Source of the DNA: Rhodocyclaceae bacterium
Lineage (GTDB): Bacteria > Pseudomonadota > Gammaproteobacteria > Burkholderiales > Rhodocyclaceae
DNA: 64,000 bases
Direction of reading: 5' to 3'
Assembly (NCBI GenBank): GCA_016704145.1
Contig: JADJAS010000002.1
Coordinates: 62,001 to 126,000 of the forward strand
Under the pieces are notes generated by a model that was given only the letters and a program-made list of their open reading frames with translations, did no database searches and was not told the DNA's origin. How positions within the stretch are numbered: the first letter of the stretch is position 1; each line of letters begins with the position of its first letter. Below are positions 19,500-30,205 of the stretch, one piece after another. The position numbers and the translations under genes were made by a program.

Positions 19500-22046
19500 T
19501 TAGCGGAGCGCCGGCCGTGTTCGTCGCCAACGACGATGGAACCACTGGTGGACAGCATGGACGCAGATCAGGTAGCAGACGACGATGGCGGCGAGTGCAC
19601 CGAGCATTGCCGGCGGCGGCGCCACGAAGCCGAGCTGCGGCGCGAAGGGCAGCCAGGGCAGCAGCGTCGCCACGGCCACCACGCCGAGCGACAAGGCCGT
19701 CAGCCACGGGTTGGGGCGACTGGCGAAGGGGTTGCCGCGGGTGCGGATGATGAAGATGACCAGCACCTGCGTCGCGATCGATTCGATGAACCAGCCGGTG
19801 TGGAACAGGGTTTCGCCGGCCTGGAATACCGTCAGCATGAAATAGAAGGTCAGGAAGTCGAATGCCGAACTGACCGGGCCCAGGGTCAGCATGAAGGTGC
19901 GGATGAAGTCCATGTCCCAGACCCGCGGGCTGGCGAGCGTCTCCTCGTCGACGCCATCGAGCGGTATGGCGGTTTCCGAGAGATCGTAGAGCAGGTTGTT
20001 GAGCAGGATCTGGATCGGCAGCATCGGCAGAAAGGGCAAGAAGAGCGTGCCGCCGGCCATGCTGAACATGTTGCCGAAGTTTGAGCTGGTGCCCATCATC
20101 ACGTACTTGGTGACGTTGGCGAAAGTGCGGCGACCTTCGCGGACGCCTTCGTGCAGTACTTTCAGGTCGTGTTCGAGCAGCACGAGGTCGGCGGCTTCCT
20201 TGGCCACGTCGACGGCGCTGTCGACCGAAATGCCGACGTTGGCGGCGTGCAGTGCCGGCGCGTCGTTGATGCCGTCGCCGAGGAAGCCGACGACATGGCC
20301 GCGCGCCCTCAGCGCGGCGAGGATGCGGGTCTTCTGCGGCGGCGTGACGCGGCAGAACAGATCGACGTCCTCGACGCGGGCTTGCAGCGTGGCATCGTCC
20401 AGCGCCTGGATGTCGGCGCCGCCGAGCACGCCAGTCACCGGCACGCCGAGTTGGCCGCAGACATGGCGGGCCACCAGTTCGTGGTCGCCGGTGACGATCT
20501 TCACCGTGACGCCGTCGGCAGCGAGGGCCGCCAGCGCCGCGGCCGCGCTGGCTTTCGGCGGGTCGAGAAAAGCGGCGAACCCGCAGAACACCAGTTCCGT
20601 CTCGTCGGCAACCCGGGCGTGGTCCCGATGCGGCGGGGCGTCGCGCCAGGCGATGCCGAGCACGCGGAAGCCTTCGCGGCCGAGGGATTCGAAGCGCGTC
20701 GCGATCCGGTTCCGGATGTTCTCGTCGAGCCGGCATGGCCGGCCTTCGGTCTCGTGGAAGGCGCATAGCCGCAGGACGTCCTCGAGCGAGCCCTTGACGA
20801 TGAGAACGCGGCTGCCGTCGCGCTCGAGCAGGACGGAGACGCGGCGGCGCTCGAAATCGAACGGCACTTCGTCGATCTTCCGCCACGGCGTCACGTCGAT
20901 GTGCGTGTGGGCGAGGATGGCGTCATCGAGCGGACTGCGGATGCCGGACTCGAAGCGGCTGTTGAGATAGGCCAGATGCAGAACGCGGTCGCTGTCGCGG
21001 CCCAGAGCGTCGAGATGCCGCTCTAGGCGAATGCGGCCCTCGGTGAGCGTGCCGGTCTTGTCCGTGCAGAGGACGTCGATGCCGCCCAGTTCCTGCACCG
21101 CCGACAGGCGCTTGACGATGACGTGCCGGCGGGCGAGGCGCATGGCGCCCCGCGCGAGCGTGACCGACAGCACCATCGGCAGCAGTTCGGGCGTCAGGCC
21201 GACGGCCAGCGCCAGGGCGAACAGGAAGGAGTCGATCAGCGGGCGGCCGAGCACGGCGTTGACGAGCAGCACGGCCAATACCAGCGCCACCGTCAAGCGC
21301 ATGACGAGCGCGCCGAAGGCCTGGGTGCCGCGCTCAAAGGCGGTCGCCGGCGGCCGTTGCGCGAGGCTGCCGGCGATGCGGCCCAGGGCGGTGGCGGCGC
21401 CGGTGCGGACCACCAGCATCCGGCCGGCGCCGCTGATCACCGAGGTGCCCATGAACAGGGCATTGGTGGCATCTGCCAAATCGGTGCCCGGCGCCCCGTC
21501 GGCGGCGAGTTTTTCCACCGGATAGGATTCACCGGTCAGCAGCCCCTGGTTCACGAACAGGTCGCGGGCATCGAGGACGCGGCCGTCAGCCGGCACCAGG
21601 TCGCCCGCCGCCAGCAGCACGATATCGCCGGGTACCAGTTCGACGACAGGAAGCTCGCGGTCACGGCCATCGCGCGTGACCATGGCGTGCAGCGCCACCG
21701 AGCGGCGCAGGCGATCGACGGCGCGGCCGGCGCGATGTTCCTGGAAGAAGTCGAGTGTGACGCTCATGACCACGATGATCGTGATGACCAGGAAGCTCCG
21801 GAGGTCGCCGAGCAGGCCGGCGATGGCGCTCGCCGCCAACAGGATGAGCACCAGCGGATTGCGGAAATGGTGGGCGAACTCGACGAGCGGCGCGTGCTCG
21901 GCGCGCGGGCGCACCTGGTTGGGGCCGACGCGGCGTTGTCGCCGGCGCGCTGCCGCTTCCTCTAGGCCCGCGCCGGAAGTGCCGAGTTCCGCGTGAAGCG
22001 AGGCGAGCGGCTGCTGCCAGAAATCGGGGGACGACGAGGCCGCCAT
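19500..22046 (-). CDS. mgtA: Magnesium-translocating P-type ATPase (MgtA/MgtB family)
   Basis: An 848-residue P3B-type ATPase importing Mg2+ across the inner membrane. The helix-4 sequence ALAVGLTPELLPMVLSVTLA is diagnostic for MgtA. The phosphorylation site is DKTGTLTEG (D329); the actuator has LLTGESYPVEK, and the hinge has FLGDGINDAPALHAANVGIS followed by VDVAKEAADLVLLEHDL. The C-terminal membrane domain includes LPMLPIQILLNNLLYDLSE. Full family length. It sits between gloA (15 bp upstream) and the second ATPase. No leader or Mg2+-sensing element was recognised upstream. Confidence 0.92.
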   Translation of the reverse strand: MAASSSPDFWQQPLASLHAELGTSGAGLEEAAARRRQRRVGPNQVRPRAEHAPLVEFAHHFRNPLVLILLAASAIAGLLGDLRSFLVITIIVVMSVTLDFFQEHRAGRAVDRLRRSVALHAMVTRDGRDRELPVVELVPGDIVLLAAGDLVPADGRVLDARDLFVNQGLLTGESYPVEKLAADGAPGTDLADATNALFMGTSVISGAGRMLVVRTGAATALGRIAGSLAQRPPATAFERGTQAFGALVMRLTVALVLAVLLVNAVLGRPLIDSFLFALALAVGLTPELLPMVLSVTLARGAMRLARRHVIVKRLSAVQELGGIDVLCTDKTGTLTEGRIRLERHLDALGRDSDRVLHLAYLNSRFESGIRSPLDDAILAHTHIDVTPWRKIDEVPFDFERRRVSVLLERDGSRVLIVKGSLEDVLRLCAFHETEGRPCRLDENIRNRIATRFESLGREGFRVLGIAWRDAPPHRDHARVADETELVFCGFAAFLDPPKASAAAALAALAADGVTVKIVTGDHELVARHVCGQLGVPVTGVLGGADIQALDDATLQARVEDVDLFCRVTPPQKTRILAALRARGHVVGFLGDGINDAPALHAANVGISVDSAVDVAKEAADLVLLEHDLKVLHEGVREGRRTFANVTKYVMMGTSSNFGNMFSMAGGTLFLPFLPMLPIQILLNNLLYDLSETAIPLDGVDEETLASPRVWDMDFIRTFMLTLGPVSSAFDFLTFYFMLTVFQAGETLFHTGWFIESIATQVLVIFIIRTRGNPFASRPNPWLTALSLGVVAVATLLPWLPFAPQLGFVAPPPAMLGALAAIVVCYLICVHAVHQWFHRRWRRTRPALR

Positions 22047-22061
22047 GCGCGTCGATTCAGG

Positions 22062-22448
22062 TCAGGCGTGCTGGCCGATCAACTCGATGTAGTAACCGTC
22101 GGGATCGGCGACGAAGGCAATGATGGCGGTGCCGGCATTCATCGGCCCCGCCTCGCGCACGACGGTACCACCACGGCGTTTGATCTCGGCGCAGGCGGCG
22201 TAGACGTCATCCACTTCGATGGCCAGGTGGCCGAAGCCCTGGCCGAGGTCGTAGCGGTCAACGCCCCAGTTGTAGGTCAGTTCGATCACGCTGTTGTCGC
22301 GCTCGTCGCCATAGCCGACGAAGGCGAGCGTGAACTTTCCTTCCGGATAGTCTTGCCGGCGCAGCAAGCGCATGCCGAGCACGCCGGTGTAGAAGGCGAT
22401 CGAACGGTCGAGGTCGCCGGTGCGGATCATTGTGTGCAGGAGTCGCAT
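22062..22448 (-). CDS. gloA: Lactoylglutathione lyase (glyoxalase I)
   Basis: A 128-residue metalloenzyme converting the methylglyoxal-glutathione hemithioacetal to S-lactoylglutathione. It starts MRLLHTMIRTGDLDRSIAFY with metal ligand His5. Further ligands are a Glu in NSVIELTYNWG, the His in GFGHLAIEVDD and the Glu in DPDGYYIELIGQ. GAGGAG lies at good distance before the ATG. The longer open frame to 22745 only shadows the kinase gene. It lies between the histidine kinase and mgtA on the same strand. Confidence 0.95.
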   Translation of the reverse strand: MRLLHTMIRTGDLDRSIAFYTGVLGMRLLRRQDYPEGKFTLAFVGYGDERDNSVIELTYNWGVDRYDLGQGFGHLAIEVDDVYAACAEIKRRGGTVVREAGPMNAGTAIIAFVADPDGYYIELIGQHA

Positions 22449-22500
22449 CGGGAGTTCTCCTCGGTGGGGACAAAGGCCTTCGCGGTGGCCTGGCGGCAAT

Positions 22501-24294
<1,794 letters not shown>

Positions 24295-24355
24295 GGTTGA
24301 TGCGTGTTGTTATGCTTCAGTCAGGATCGCATCGTAACCGCAATGACCATGCCCG

Positions 24356-26536
24356 TCACGCCGAATCAGGGCGACGCAGCTCGTGGTGCGAGAGCGGCAG
24401 CGAGCGCACCCGCTTGCCCGTGGTGGCGAAAATGGCGTTGCAGACGGCTGGCGCGACCGGCAGGATGGCCGGTTCGCCATGGCCGCCCCAGAAACCGCCG
24501 GTGGGCGCCAGCACGGTGTCCACCTTCGGCATTTCGGCGATGCGCGGCAGCCGGAAGTTGTTGAAGTTCGCTTCCACCACGCGGCCGTTCCGGATGTTGA
24601 TTTCCTGATAGAGCACCGGCCCGAGACCATAGACGACGTTGCTCTCGGCCTGGGCACGGCAGGTATCCGGATTGACCACGTGGCCGGAGTCGACGCCGAC
24701 CACGACGCGATGCACCTTGAGCTGGCCGGTGGCGCTCACCGACACTTCCGCCACGGCGGCGGCGAAGCTGCCGAAGCCGGACATTACCGCCAGGCCGCGA
24801 TGCTGTCCCGGCGGCGGCGGCGTGCCCCAGCCGGCGGCCCTGGCCGTGGCCTCGAGGATCAGGCGATCCTTGTCGTCGGCCGCCAGCATGGCCAGCCGGT
24901 AGGCCAGCGGATCCTGGCCGGCGGCATGGGCGAGCTCGTCGATGAAGCATTCGCGGTAGAAGCCGTTTTGCTGCCCCGGCGCGCGCCAGAAGCCGACCGG
25001 GACATGGCCGTTGCGCACCGCGTACTCGACGCGCTGATGCGGCACGGTGTAAGGCATGTCGGCCAGGCCGAGCACGGCCGTGAAATCGATGCCGTCGCGC
25101 ATGGCTCGCGGGATCAGCGCCTTGAGAATCGAGGGGCAGGCCGCCTTGGCCCGCAATGCCACCAGCCGGCCCTGTTGGTCCAGGCCGGCCTTCATGCGCA
25201 CGAGACTGGCCGGGCGATAGTAGCCATGGCGCATGTCCTCCTCGCGTGACCACATCAGCTTCACCGGCACCCCCGGCATGGCCTTGGCGATCTTCACGCC
25301 CTGGCCGACGAAGTCCTGCGGGAAGCCACGCCGGCCAAAGCCGCCGCCGAGCATCATCTTGTGCACCTCGATGCGTTCCGGCGGCAGGCCGGAAGCGGCC
25401 GCCGCCTCGTGCAGCGCCGCCTCGCCATCCTGCGTCGAAGTCCACACTTCCAGGCTGCCGTCGCCCTTGAACCACGCCGTGCAGGTCATTGGCTCCATGG
25501 TGGCGTGATGGAGATAGGGCGAGGCATACTCGGCCTCGATCACCTTGGCGACCTGGCCGACGTCGGCAAAGGCGGCGTCGACGTTGCCCGTCTCGCGCGC
25601 CTTCGGCAGTCCGGTGACATCGAGGCCCTGACGCAGCATGGCGTCGATCTCCGCGTTGCCGATACCGCCGTGGCCGGCTTCGTCCCATTCGATGTCGAGC
25701 TTCTGCAGGGCCTGATCGGCACGCCACCAGCTGTCGGCGATCACCGCGACGAAGTCGCCCTGCTTCACGACGTTCTTCACGCCGCGCATGGCCAGGGCGT
25801 CCTTCGCCTCGACGTTCTTCAATTTGCCGCCGAACACCGGACACTGCGCGATCGAGGCGTGGAGCATGCCGGGCAGCGCCACATCGACGCCGAACACCGG
25901 CTTGCCCATCACCTTGTCGGGGATGTCGAGGCGATGCACCGGCTTGCCGGCGATCTTCCAGTCCTTCGGATCGCGCAGCTTGATGTCCTGGGGGGGCGGA
26001 ATCTTCGCAGCCTCGGCCGCCAGTTCGCCGTAGCGCAGCTTGCGGCCGGTCGGTGGGTGGGTAACGATGCCCCGGTCGGCCAGGCACTCGGCCGCCGGCA
26101 CGTTCCAGCGCCGCCCCGCCGCGCCAACCAGCATGGCGCGGGCACTGGCGCCGGCCTTGCGCACGTAGTCCTGCGAGGTGCGCACGCCCATGCTGCCACC
26201 CGTCGACATCGAGCCCCAGATTCGGTTGCGGCGGATGTGCTCGTTGGGCGAGGCGAATTCGGCGCTGACCTTCGCCCAGTCGCAATCGAGTTCTTCCGCC
26301 ACCAGCTGCGCCAGCGCGGTGAAGGTGCCCTGGCCCATTTCCGAGCGGGCGATGCGGATCACCACCCGGTCGTCGGGATGGATGACGATCCAGGCATTCA
26401 CTTCCGTGACGCCCGCCTGGGGGGCGGCGCGCGCGGTTGCGACCGGCAAGCAGAATTCGAGCGCCAGCGCACCGGCGGCGGTCGCCGAGACCTTGAGGAA
26501 ATCGCGGCGCTTCATGGTGGTTTGGGTGGTCGTCAT
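24356..26536 (-). CDS. Molybdopterin-binding subunit, isoquinoline 1-oxidoreductase (IorB) / aldehyde dehydrogenase type
   Basis: A 726-residue xanthine-oxidase-family large subunit. It begins with a twin-arginine signal (RRDFLK at 10-15 followed by a hydrophobic stretch to about 38), so the folded enzyme is exported to the periplasm. Mo-cofactor binding blocks include GGFGRRGFPQDFVGQGVKIA, FWRAPGQQNGFYRECFIDEL and, near the end, GGFWGGHGEPAILPVAPAV with the catalytic Glu region. AAGGAGG precedes the ATG. It pairs with the [2Fe-2S] subunit 10 bp upstream. IorAB-type enzymes hydroxylate N-heterocycles or oxidise aldehydes with a cytochrome as acceptor; the substrate cannot be read from the sequence. 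Confidence 0.88.
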   Translation of the reverse strand: MTTTQTTMKRRDFLKVSATAAGALALEFCLPVATARAAPQAGVTEVNAWIVIHPDDRVVIRIARSEMGQGTFTALAQLVAEELDCDWAKVSAEFASPNEHIRRNRIWGSMSTGGSMGVRTSQDYVRKAGASARAMLVGAAGRRWNVPAAECLADRGIVTHPPTGRKLRYGELAAEAAKIPPPQDIKLRDPKDWKIAGKPVHRLDIPDKVMGKPVFGVDVALPGMLHASIAQCPVFGGKLKNVEAKDALAMRGVKNVVKQGDFVAVIADSWWRADQALQKLDIEWDEAGHGGIGNAEIDAMLRQGLDVTGLPKARETGNVDAAFADVGQVAKVIEAEYASPYLHHATMEPMTCTAWFKGDGSLEVWTSTQDGEAALHEAAAASGLPPERIEVHKMMLGGGFGRRGFPQDFVGQGVKIAKAMPGVPVKLMWSREEDMRHGYYRPASLVRMKAGLDQQGRLVALRAKAACPSILKALIPRAMRDGIDFTAVLGLADMPYTVPHQRVEYAVRNGHVPVGFWRAPGQQNGFYRECFIDELAHAAGQDPLAYRLAMLAADDKDRLILEATARAAGWGTPPPPGQHRGLAVMSGFGSFAAAVAEVSVSATGQLKVHRVVVGVDSGHVVNPDTCRAQAESNVVYGLGPVLYQEINIRNGRVVEANFNNFRLPRIAEMPKVDTVLAPTGGFWGGHGEPAILPVAPAVCNAIFATTGKRVRSLPLSHHELRRPDSA

Positions 26537-26546
26537 GGTGGCCTCC

Positions 26547-26993
26547 TTAGTCCCCGGCCAGCGCGTGAATGGCGGCGCGGACGCGCGGATAGGTGCCGCA
26601 GCGGCAGAGGTTGGTGATGTCGCGGTCGATGTCGGCGTCCGTCGGTTTCGGATGCTTCGCCAGCAGGGCCGCCACCGACATGATCAGGCCGGTCTGGCAA
26701 TAGCCGCACTGCGGCACCTGGTGGTCGATCCACGCCTGCTGGATGCGGTGCAGCCCATCCTGGCCGAGGCCCTCGATGGTGACGATCTTCTTGCCGGCCA
26801 GTTCGCCCGCGCGCACGCCGCAGGCGCGCACCGCCGCGCCGTCGACCAGCACCGTGCACGATCCGCACGCCGAAATGCCGCAGCCGTACTTGGCGCCGGT
26901 CAGGCCCAGATGGTCGCGCAATACCCACAACAGCGGCATCTCGGGCTCGACGTCGACCTGGTATGCCTTGCCATTGACATTGAAATTCATCAT
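26547..26993 (-). CDS. [2Fe-2S] subunit of the molybdenum hydroxylase (IorA type)
   Basis: A 148-residue electron-transfer subunit with a plant-ferredoxin-type cluster (YGCGISACGSCTVLVDG) and a C-terminal helical domain with the second cluster (CGYCQTG ... CRCGTY). It has no signal peptide of its own and would be exported together with the TAT-bearing large subunit. There are two adjacent ATG codons; the first is used. No FAD subunit is next to it, which fits the IorAB two-subunit architecture rather than the three-subunit CO-dehydrogenase type seen at the end of the window. Confidence 0.9.
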   Translation of the reverse strand: MMNFNVNGKAYQVDVEPEMPLLWVLRDHLGLTGAKYGCGISACGSCTVLVDGAAVRACGVRAGELAGKKIVTIEGLGQDGLHRIQQAWIDHQVPQCGYCQTGLIMSVAALLAKHPKPTDADIDRDITNLCRCGTYPRVRAAIHALAGD

Positions 26994-27078
26994 GTTGCTT
27001 TCCTTTCACGCTTGCCGCGAACCTTGCAGTCGCCAAGTATCGCCGATGCGCGGGCCGATTGCCATGACGACACGCCGG

Positions 27079-27891
27079 CTACCAGTAGTTCTCGGTGGCG
27101 AACTGGCCGGGGTTGGCACTGCGGTCGTAACGAAGGCCGCGCGCGACCAGCGCGTCGCGCACGTCATCGAGCATGGCCGGATTGCCGCAGACCAGGATGC
27201 GGCTGTCGTCCGGCGCGAGCCGCAGGCCGGCGGCCCGCTCCAGTTCACCGTTGGCGATCAGTTCCGGCAGCCGGGCGGCCAGCGCGCCGGCGGCCGGCTC
27301 GCGGGTAACGACGGCGACGAAACGCAGCGGCGGAGGTCCCGCGCCGAGCAACTCGTCAGTGCCGAGTGCGGCGAGCTCGTCGCGATAGGCGAGATCCCCG
27401 GCTGCGCGCACGCTGTAGGCCAGCACGCGCTCGTCGTAGCGCCGCCAGGTCTCGGGGTCGCGCAGAATCGACAGGAACGGCGCCACGCCGGTGCCGCTGG
27501 CCAGCAGCCAGAGATGGCGGCCGCCGGCGAAGCGCGCCGTGGTGAGGAAGCCATAGGGTTCCTTCTCCACGTACAGCGTGTCGCCGATGTCCGTCTTGGC
27601 CAGGCGCGTGCTGAAGGCGCCGCCGGGCACCAGGATGGAGAAGAACTCGAGATGGTCGTCGTGGACGGCGCTGGCCATGGAGTAGGGACGCCAGACCACC
27701 GCGCCGGGCAAGCCGCTGCCGCTGGCGATACCCAGCCGCACCCACTGTCCCGGCGTGAAGCGAAAGGAAGCGCCGCGCGTGACCCGCACCGAGAACAGCT
27801 TGTCGTTCCAGCGCCGGATCGACAGGATGCGCTCGGCGGTCGCCTTGTCCAGGGGGTCCGGCGGTCGGATGGGCGTCATGCGGCGGATCAT
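27079..27891 (-). CDS. fpr: Ferredoxin-NADP+ reductase
   Basis: A 270-residue flavoprotein. The FAD-binding motif is WRPYSMAS (RxYS type), followed by the phosphate loop GGAFSTRL. The NADP domain shows LLASGTGVAPFLSILRDPET and ILVCGNPAMLDDVRDALV. The C-terminus ends Tyr-Trp (ENYW) like E. coli Fpr. Two starts are possible (27891 or 27879), neither with a good ribosome site; the longer one is listed. Probable roles are redox balancing between NADPH and ferredoxin/flavodoxin and oxidative-stress protection. It is the first gene of the minus-strand block 27.9-16.9 kb. Confidence 0.9.
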   Translation of the reverse strand: MIRRMTPIRPPDPLDKATAERILSIRRWNDKLFSVRVTRGASFRFTPGQWVRLGIASGSGLPGAVVWRPYSMASAVHDDHLEFFSILVPGGAFSTRLAKTDIGDTLYVEKEPYGFLTTARFAGGRHLWLLASGTGVAPFLSILRDPETWRRYDERVLAYSVRAAGDLAYRDELAALGTDELLGAGPPPLRFVAVVTREPAAGALAARLPELIANGELERAAGLRLAPDDSRILVCGNPAMLDDVRDALVARGLRYDRSANPGQFATENYW

Positions 27892-28042
27892 GTGGGGGGG
27901 GTCGGTTTCGGTAACATGCCGTTTTCGGCGCGGCGGATGAACGTCTCGGCGTGACCATGATGGGAGTTGGGGCGGCGCGGCGGATTTCAATACCCCGTGG
28001 CCGGCGCCGCGCCGCTCCCCCTCGCGAAGGCATGACATCAAG

Positions 28043-28927
28043 ATGAGCGAAGCGAACACGGAAACCCCCTTGGCCCGCCTGGTCGGGCTCCTGCAACTGG
28101 AAACGGCGGGCCAGGACAGGTTCCGCGGCCACAGCGAGAACATCGGCACGCCCGCCGTCTTCGGCGGCCAGGTGCTGGCGCAGGCGCACATGGCGGCCTG
28201 CCTGACGGTCCCGGGCGAGCGGGTGGCCCATTCGCTGCATGCCTACTTTCTGCTGCCGGGCCGCCATGCCCCCATCGATTACCAGGTCGAGCGCGTCCGC
28301 GATGGTGGCAGTTTCTCGACGCGCCGGGTGGTGGCGATGCAGGACGAACAGCCGATCTTCGAGGTGCTGGCGTCCTTCCAGGCCCGCGCGGAGGGCATCG
28401 ACCGCCACGATCCGATGCCGCCGGTGCCGGGGCCGGAGGGCATTCCAAGTGAGTTGCAGCAGCTGCGCAAGGTGATCGATTGGGTGCCAGCGCCGATGCG
28501 CGAGATACTGGTCACGGCCGGCGCCATCGAATATCGCCCGCTGGTGCCCTACGAACTCGTCGAGCCGACGCCGCGCGAGGCGCGGTCGTCGATCTGGCTG
28601 CGCGCGACGGGGACTTTGCCCGCCGCGTTGCCGCTGCATCAATCGCTGCTGGCCTACGCCTCGGACCATGGCCTGTTGCGGACGGCCACGCTGCCGCACG
28701 CCCTGAGCTACCTGCGCGGCGACGTGCGGGTCGCCAGCCTCGACCACGCGATGTGGTTCCATCGCGATTTCCGCATCGACGATTGGCTGCTGTTCCAGGT
28801 CGAGTCGCCCAGCGTCGTCGGCGGGCGGGCCATCGCGCGCGGCGTCTTCTACAGTCGCGACGGCTGCCTGGTGGCGAGCGCCGTCCAGGAAGGGATCATG
28901 CGCACACCGGCGGGCCGCCACGGCTGA
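28043..28927 (+). CDS. tesB: Acyl-CoA thioesterase II
   Basis: A 294-residue double-hotdog thioesterase hydrolysing medium- and long-chain acyl-CoA. The N-terminal hotdog has FGGQVLAQAHMAA and HSLHAYFLLPGRHAPIDYQV; the C-terminal part contains LASLDHAMWFHRDF-like VASLDHAMWFHRDFRIDDWL and FYSRDGCLVASAVQEGIMR with the catalytic Asp/Thr/Gln network. The length is typical. The last codons (RHG, stop) lie inside repeat copy C and the hairpin at 28907-28940. Divergent from fpr. Confidence 0.94.
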   Translation: MSEANTETPLARLVGLLQLETAGQDRFRGHSENIGTPAVFGGQVLAQAHMAACLTVPGERVAHSLHAYFLLPGRHAPIDYQVERVRDGGSFSTRRVVAMQDEQPIFEVLASFQARAEGIDRHDPMPPVPGPEGIPSELQQLRKVIDWVPAPMREILVTAGAIEYRPLVPYELVEPTPREARSSIWLRATGTLPAALPLHQSLLAYASDHGLLRTATLPHALSYLRGDVRVASLDHAMWFHRDFRIDDWLLFQVESPSVVGGRAIARGVFYSRDGCLVASAVQEGIMRTPAGRHG

Positions 28928-28940
28928 CTTTGCCCGCCGG
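28907..28940 (+). terminator. GC-rich hairpin between tesB and arsR, with repeat copy C in its loop
   Basis: CCGGCGGGC (28907-28915) and GCCCGCCGG (28932-28940) form a perfect 9-bp stem around a 16-base loop. The hairpin covers the tesB stop codon and lies between convergent genes, a plausible bidirectional terminator, although it lacks a clean T-run. Copy C of the dispersed repeat occupies 28908-28932, so much of the loop is the repeat core. Confidence 0.5.
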
Positions 28941-28942
28941 CT

Positions 28943-29617
28943 TCAGGCGGACGGCCTGACCGGCGTCAGTCCCCATTCGGCGACGCCTTCGGGTAGATGA
29001 ATGGCGTCCAGGCCTTGCTGCTTGAGCAGGTCGACGGCGTCTTTCGCCATCAGGCAATACGGGCCGCGGCAATAGGCGACGATGGTTCGGCCTTGCGGCA
29101 ACTCCGCCAGCCGCGACTTCAGCTGGTCGATCGGCATCGACTGCGCGTAAGGAAGGTGCGCCGCCGCGAATTCCTCGGTCGGCCGCACGTCGAGGACGAT
29201 CACCTCGCCCTTGCGCGCGGCCTTGACCAAGGCATCGCGATCCTTGGGGGTCAGTTCCTTGGGCGCATGGGTGATGCGCGCGAGCGCCATTTTCAATTCA
29301 ACCAGCCGATCTTCGGCCAGCGAGCGAATCGCCACCCAGAATTCGGCGACTTCCCGGTTGGCGATGCGGTAGTAGATGTTCTTGCCGCTGCGCTCGGTTT
29401 CCACCAGATGGGCGGCGCGCAGTTCCCGCAAGTGGGCGCTGGCCAGCTTCATGCTGATGGCCGACTCGCGCGCCAGCGCCTCGACCGTCTTCTCGCCCTG
29501 GCAGAGCAGTTCGATCAGCTCCAGCCGTTTCGGGCTGCTGGTGGCCTTGCCGATCCGGGCTACCTGCTCGTACAGGATGTCCTTGACGCGACGGGTTTCA
29601 AATGGCGGTTTGGTCAT
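28943..29617 (-). CDS. ArsR-family regulator fused to a rhodanese domain
   Basis: A 224-residue fusion. An ArsR winged helix (about 15-100; KRLELIELLCQGEKTVEALA then MKLASAHLRELRAAHLVETE) is followed by a rhodanese domain (about 125-222) with active-site loop YCRGPYC (C183, possible second thiol C188) and LDVRPTEEFAAAHLPYA. Such fusions are thought to sense persulfide or sulfane sulfur through the rhodanese cysteine. It is divergent from dsrE and shares with it a palindromic operator (29668-29691). The neighbourhood (DsrE, SQR-like protein, DUF302) supports a role in sulfide response; the ligand is inferred. Confidence 0.9.
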   Translation of the reverse strand: MTKPPFETRRVKDILYEQVARIGKATSSPKRLELIELLCQGEKTVEALARESAISMKLASAHLRELRAAHLVETERSGKNIYYRIANREVAEFWVAIRSLAEDRLVELKMALARITHAPKELTPKDRDALVKAARKGEVIVLDVRPTEEFAAAHLPYAQSMPIDQLKSRLAELPQGRTIVAYCRGPYCLMAKDAVDLLKQQGLDAIHLPEGVAEWGLTPVRPSA

Positions 29618-29641
29618 GGCCAGATTCTATCGAACGAGAGG

Positions 29642-29691
29642 TTGACAACGAGGTTGGTCTGTCTACAATAATCTAACAGTCGTTAGACTAT
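29642..29691 (+). promoter_or_regulatory. dsrE promoter with near-perfect palindromic operator
   Basis: TTGACA (29642-29647), 16-bp spacer, TACAAT (29664-29669) form a strong sigma-70 promoter towards dsrE. The -10 box and start site are covered by an inverted repeat, TCTAAC-AGTC-GTTAGA (29672-29687), that extends outward to ATA/TAT (29668-29691). Placement and symmetry fit repression by the divergently encoded ArsR-rhodanese protein. Confidence 0.75.
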
Positions 29692-29772
29692 GGGGCTATG
29701 GGACTATAGGTATGACGATTGAGCGTTATTCATTTCAATCCCGGCATCACGTTTCATGGAGGCGATCGGATC

Positions 29773-30132
29773 ATGGCGAACATGCTGTTCATTCTCAACG
29801 ACCCCCCCTATGGCACCGAGCGAAGCTACAACGCCTTGCGGCTGGCGCGGCACGCGCTGAAGAAAGGCGAGGAGCGGGAGACGGTGCGCGTCTTCCTGAT
29901 GGGCGACGCCGCCTCCTGCGCGAAGGCGGGGCAGAAAGTGCCGCAGGGCTACTACAACATCGCCGACATGCTTGGCATGGTGGCGCGCGCCGGCGGCCCC
30001 ATCGGCGTATGCGGCACCTGCATGGACGCGCGCGGCATCACCGAGGCCGAGCTGGTGGAAGGCTCGCATCGCAGCACCATGGACGAGCTGACCGCCTGGA
30101 CACTCGAGGCGGACAAGGTGATCGTGTTCTGA
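29773..30132 (+). CDS. DsrE-family sulfur-relay protein
   Basis: A 119-residue cytoplasmic DsrE/YchN-like protein. It has the start MANMLFILNDPPYGTERSYN, the fold elements VRVFLMGDAASCAKAG and the conserved cysteine loop IGVCGTCMDARG (C80, C83); C49 is a further thiol. GGAGG lies about 10 bp before the ATG; an upstream in-frame ATG without a ribosome site was rejected. Family members carry persulfide sulfur between proteins. It is the first gene behind the ArsR-type operator, so induced expression by reactive sulfur is likely. Confidence 0.88.
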   Translation: MANMLFILNDPPYGTERSYNALRLARHALKKGEERETVRVFLMGDAASCAKAGQKVPQGYYNIADMLGMVARAGGPIGVCGTCMDARGITEAELVEGSHRSTMDELTAWTLEADKVIVF

Positions 30133-30205
30133 CCGCCGCGGTCTCGAATCCGTTCGGGGCCGCTTCCGGTCGACGCATGGTGTCGCCGGACAAGACGAGG
30201 CGCGC

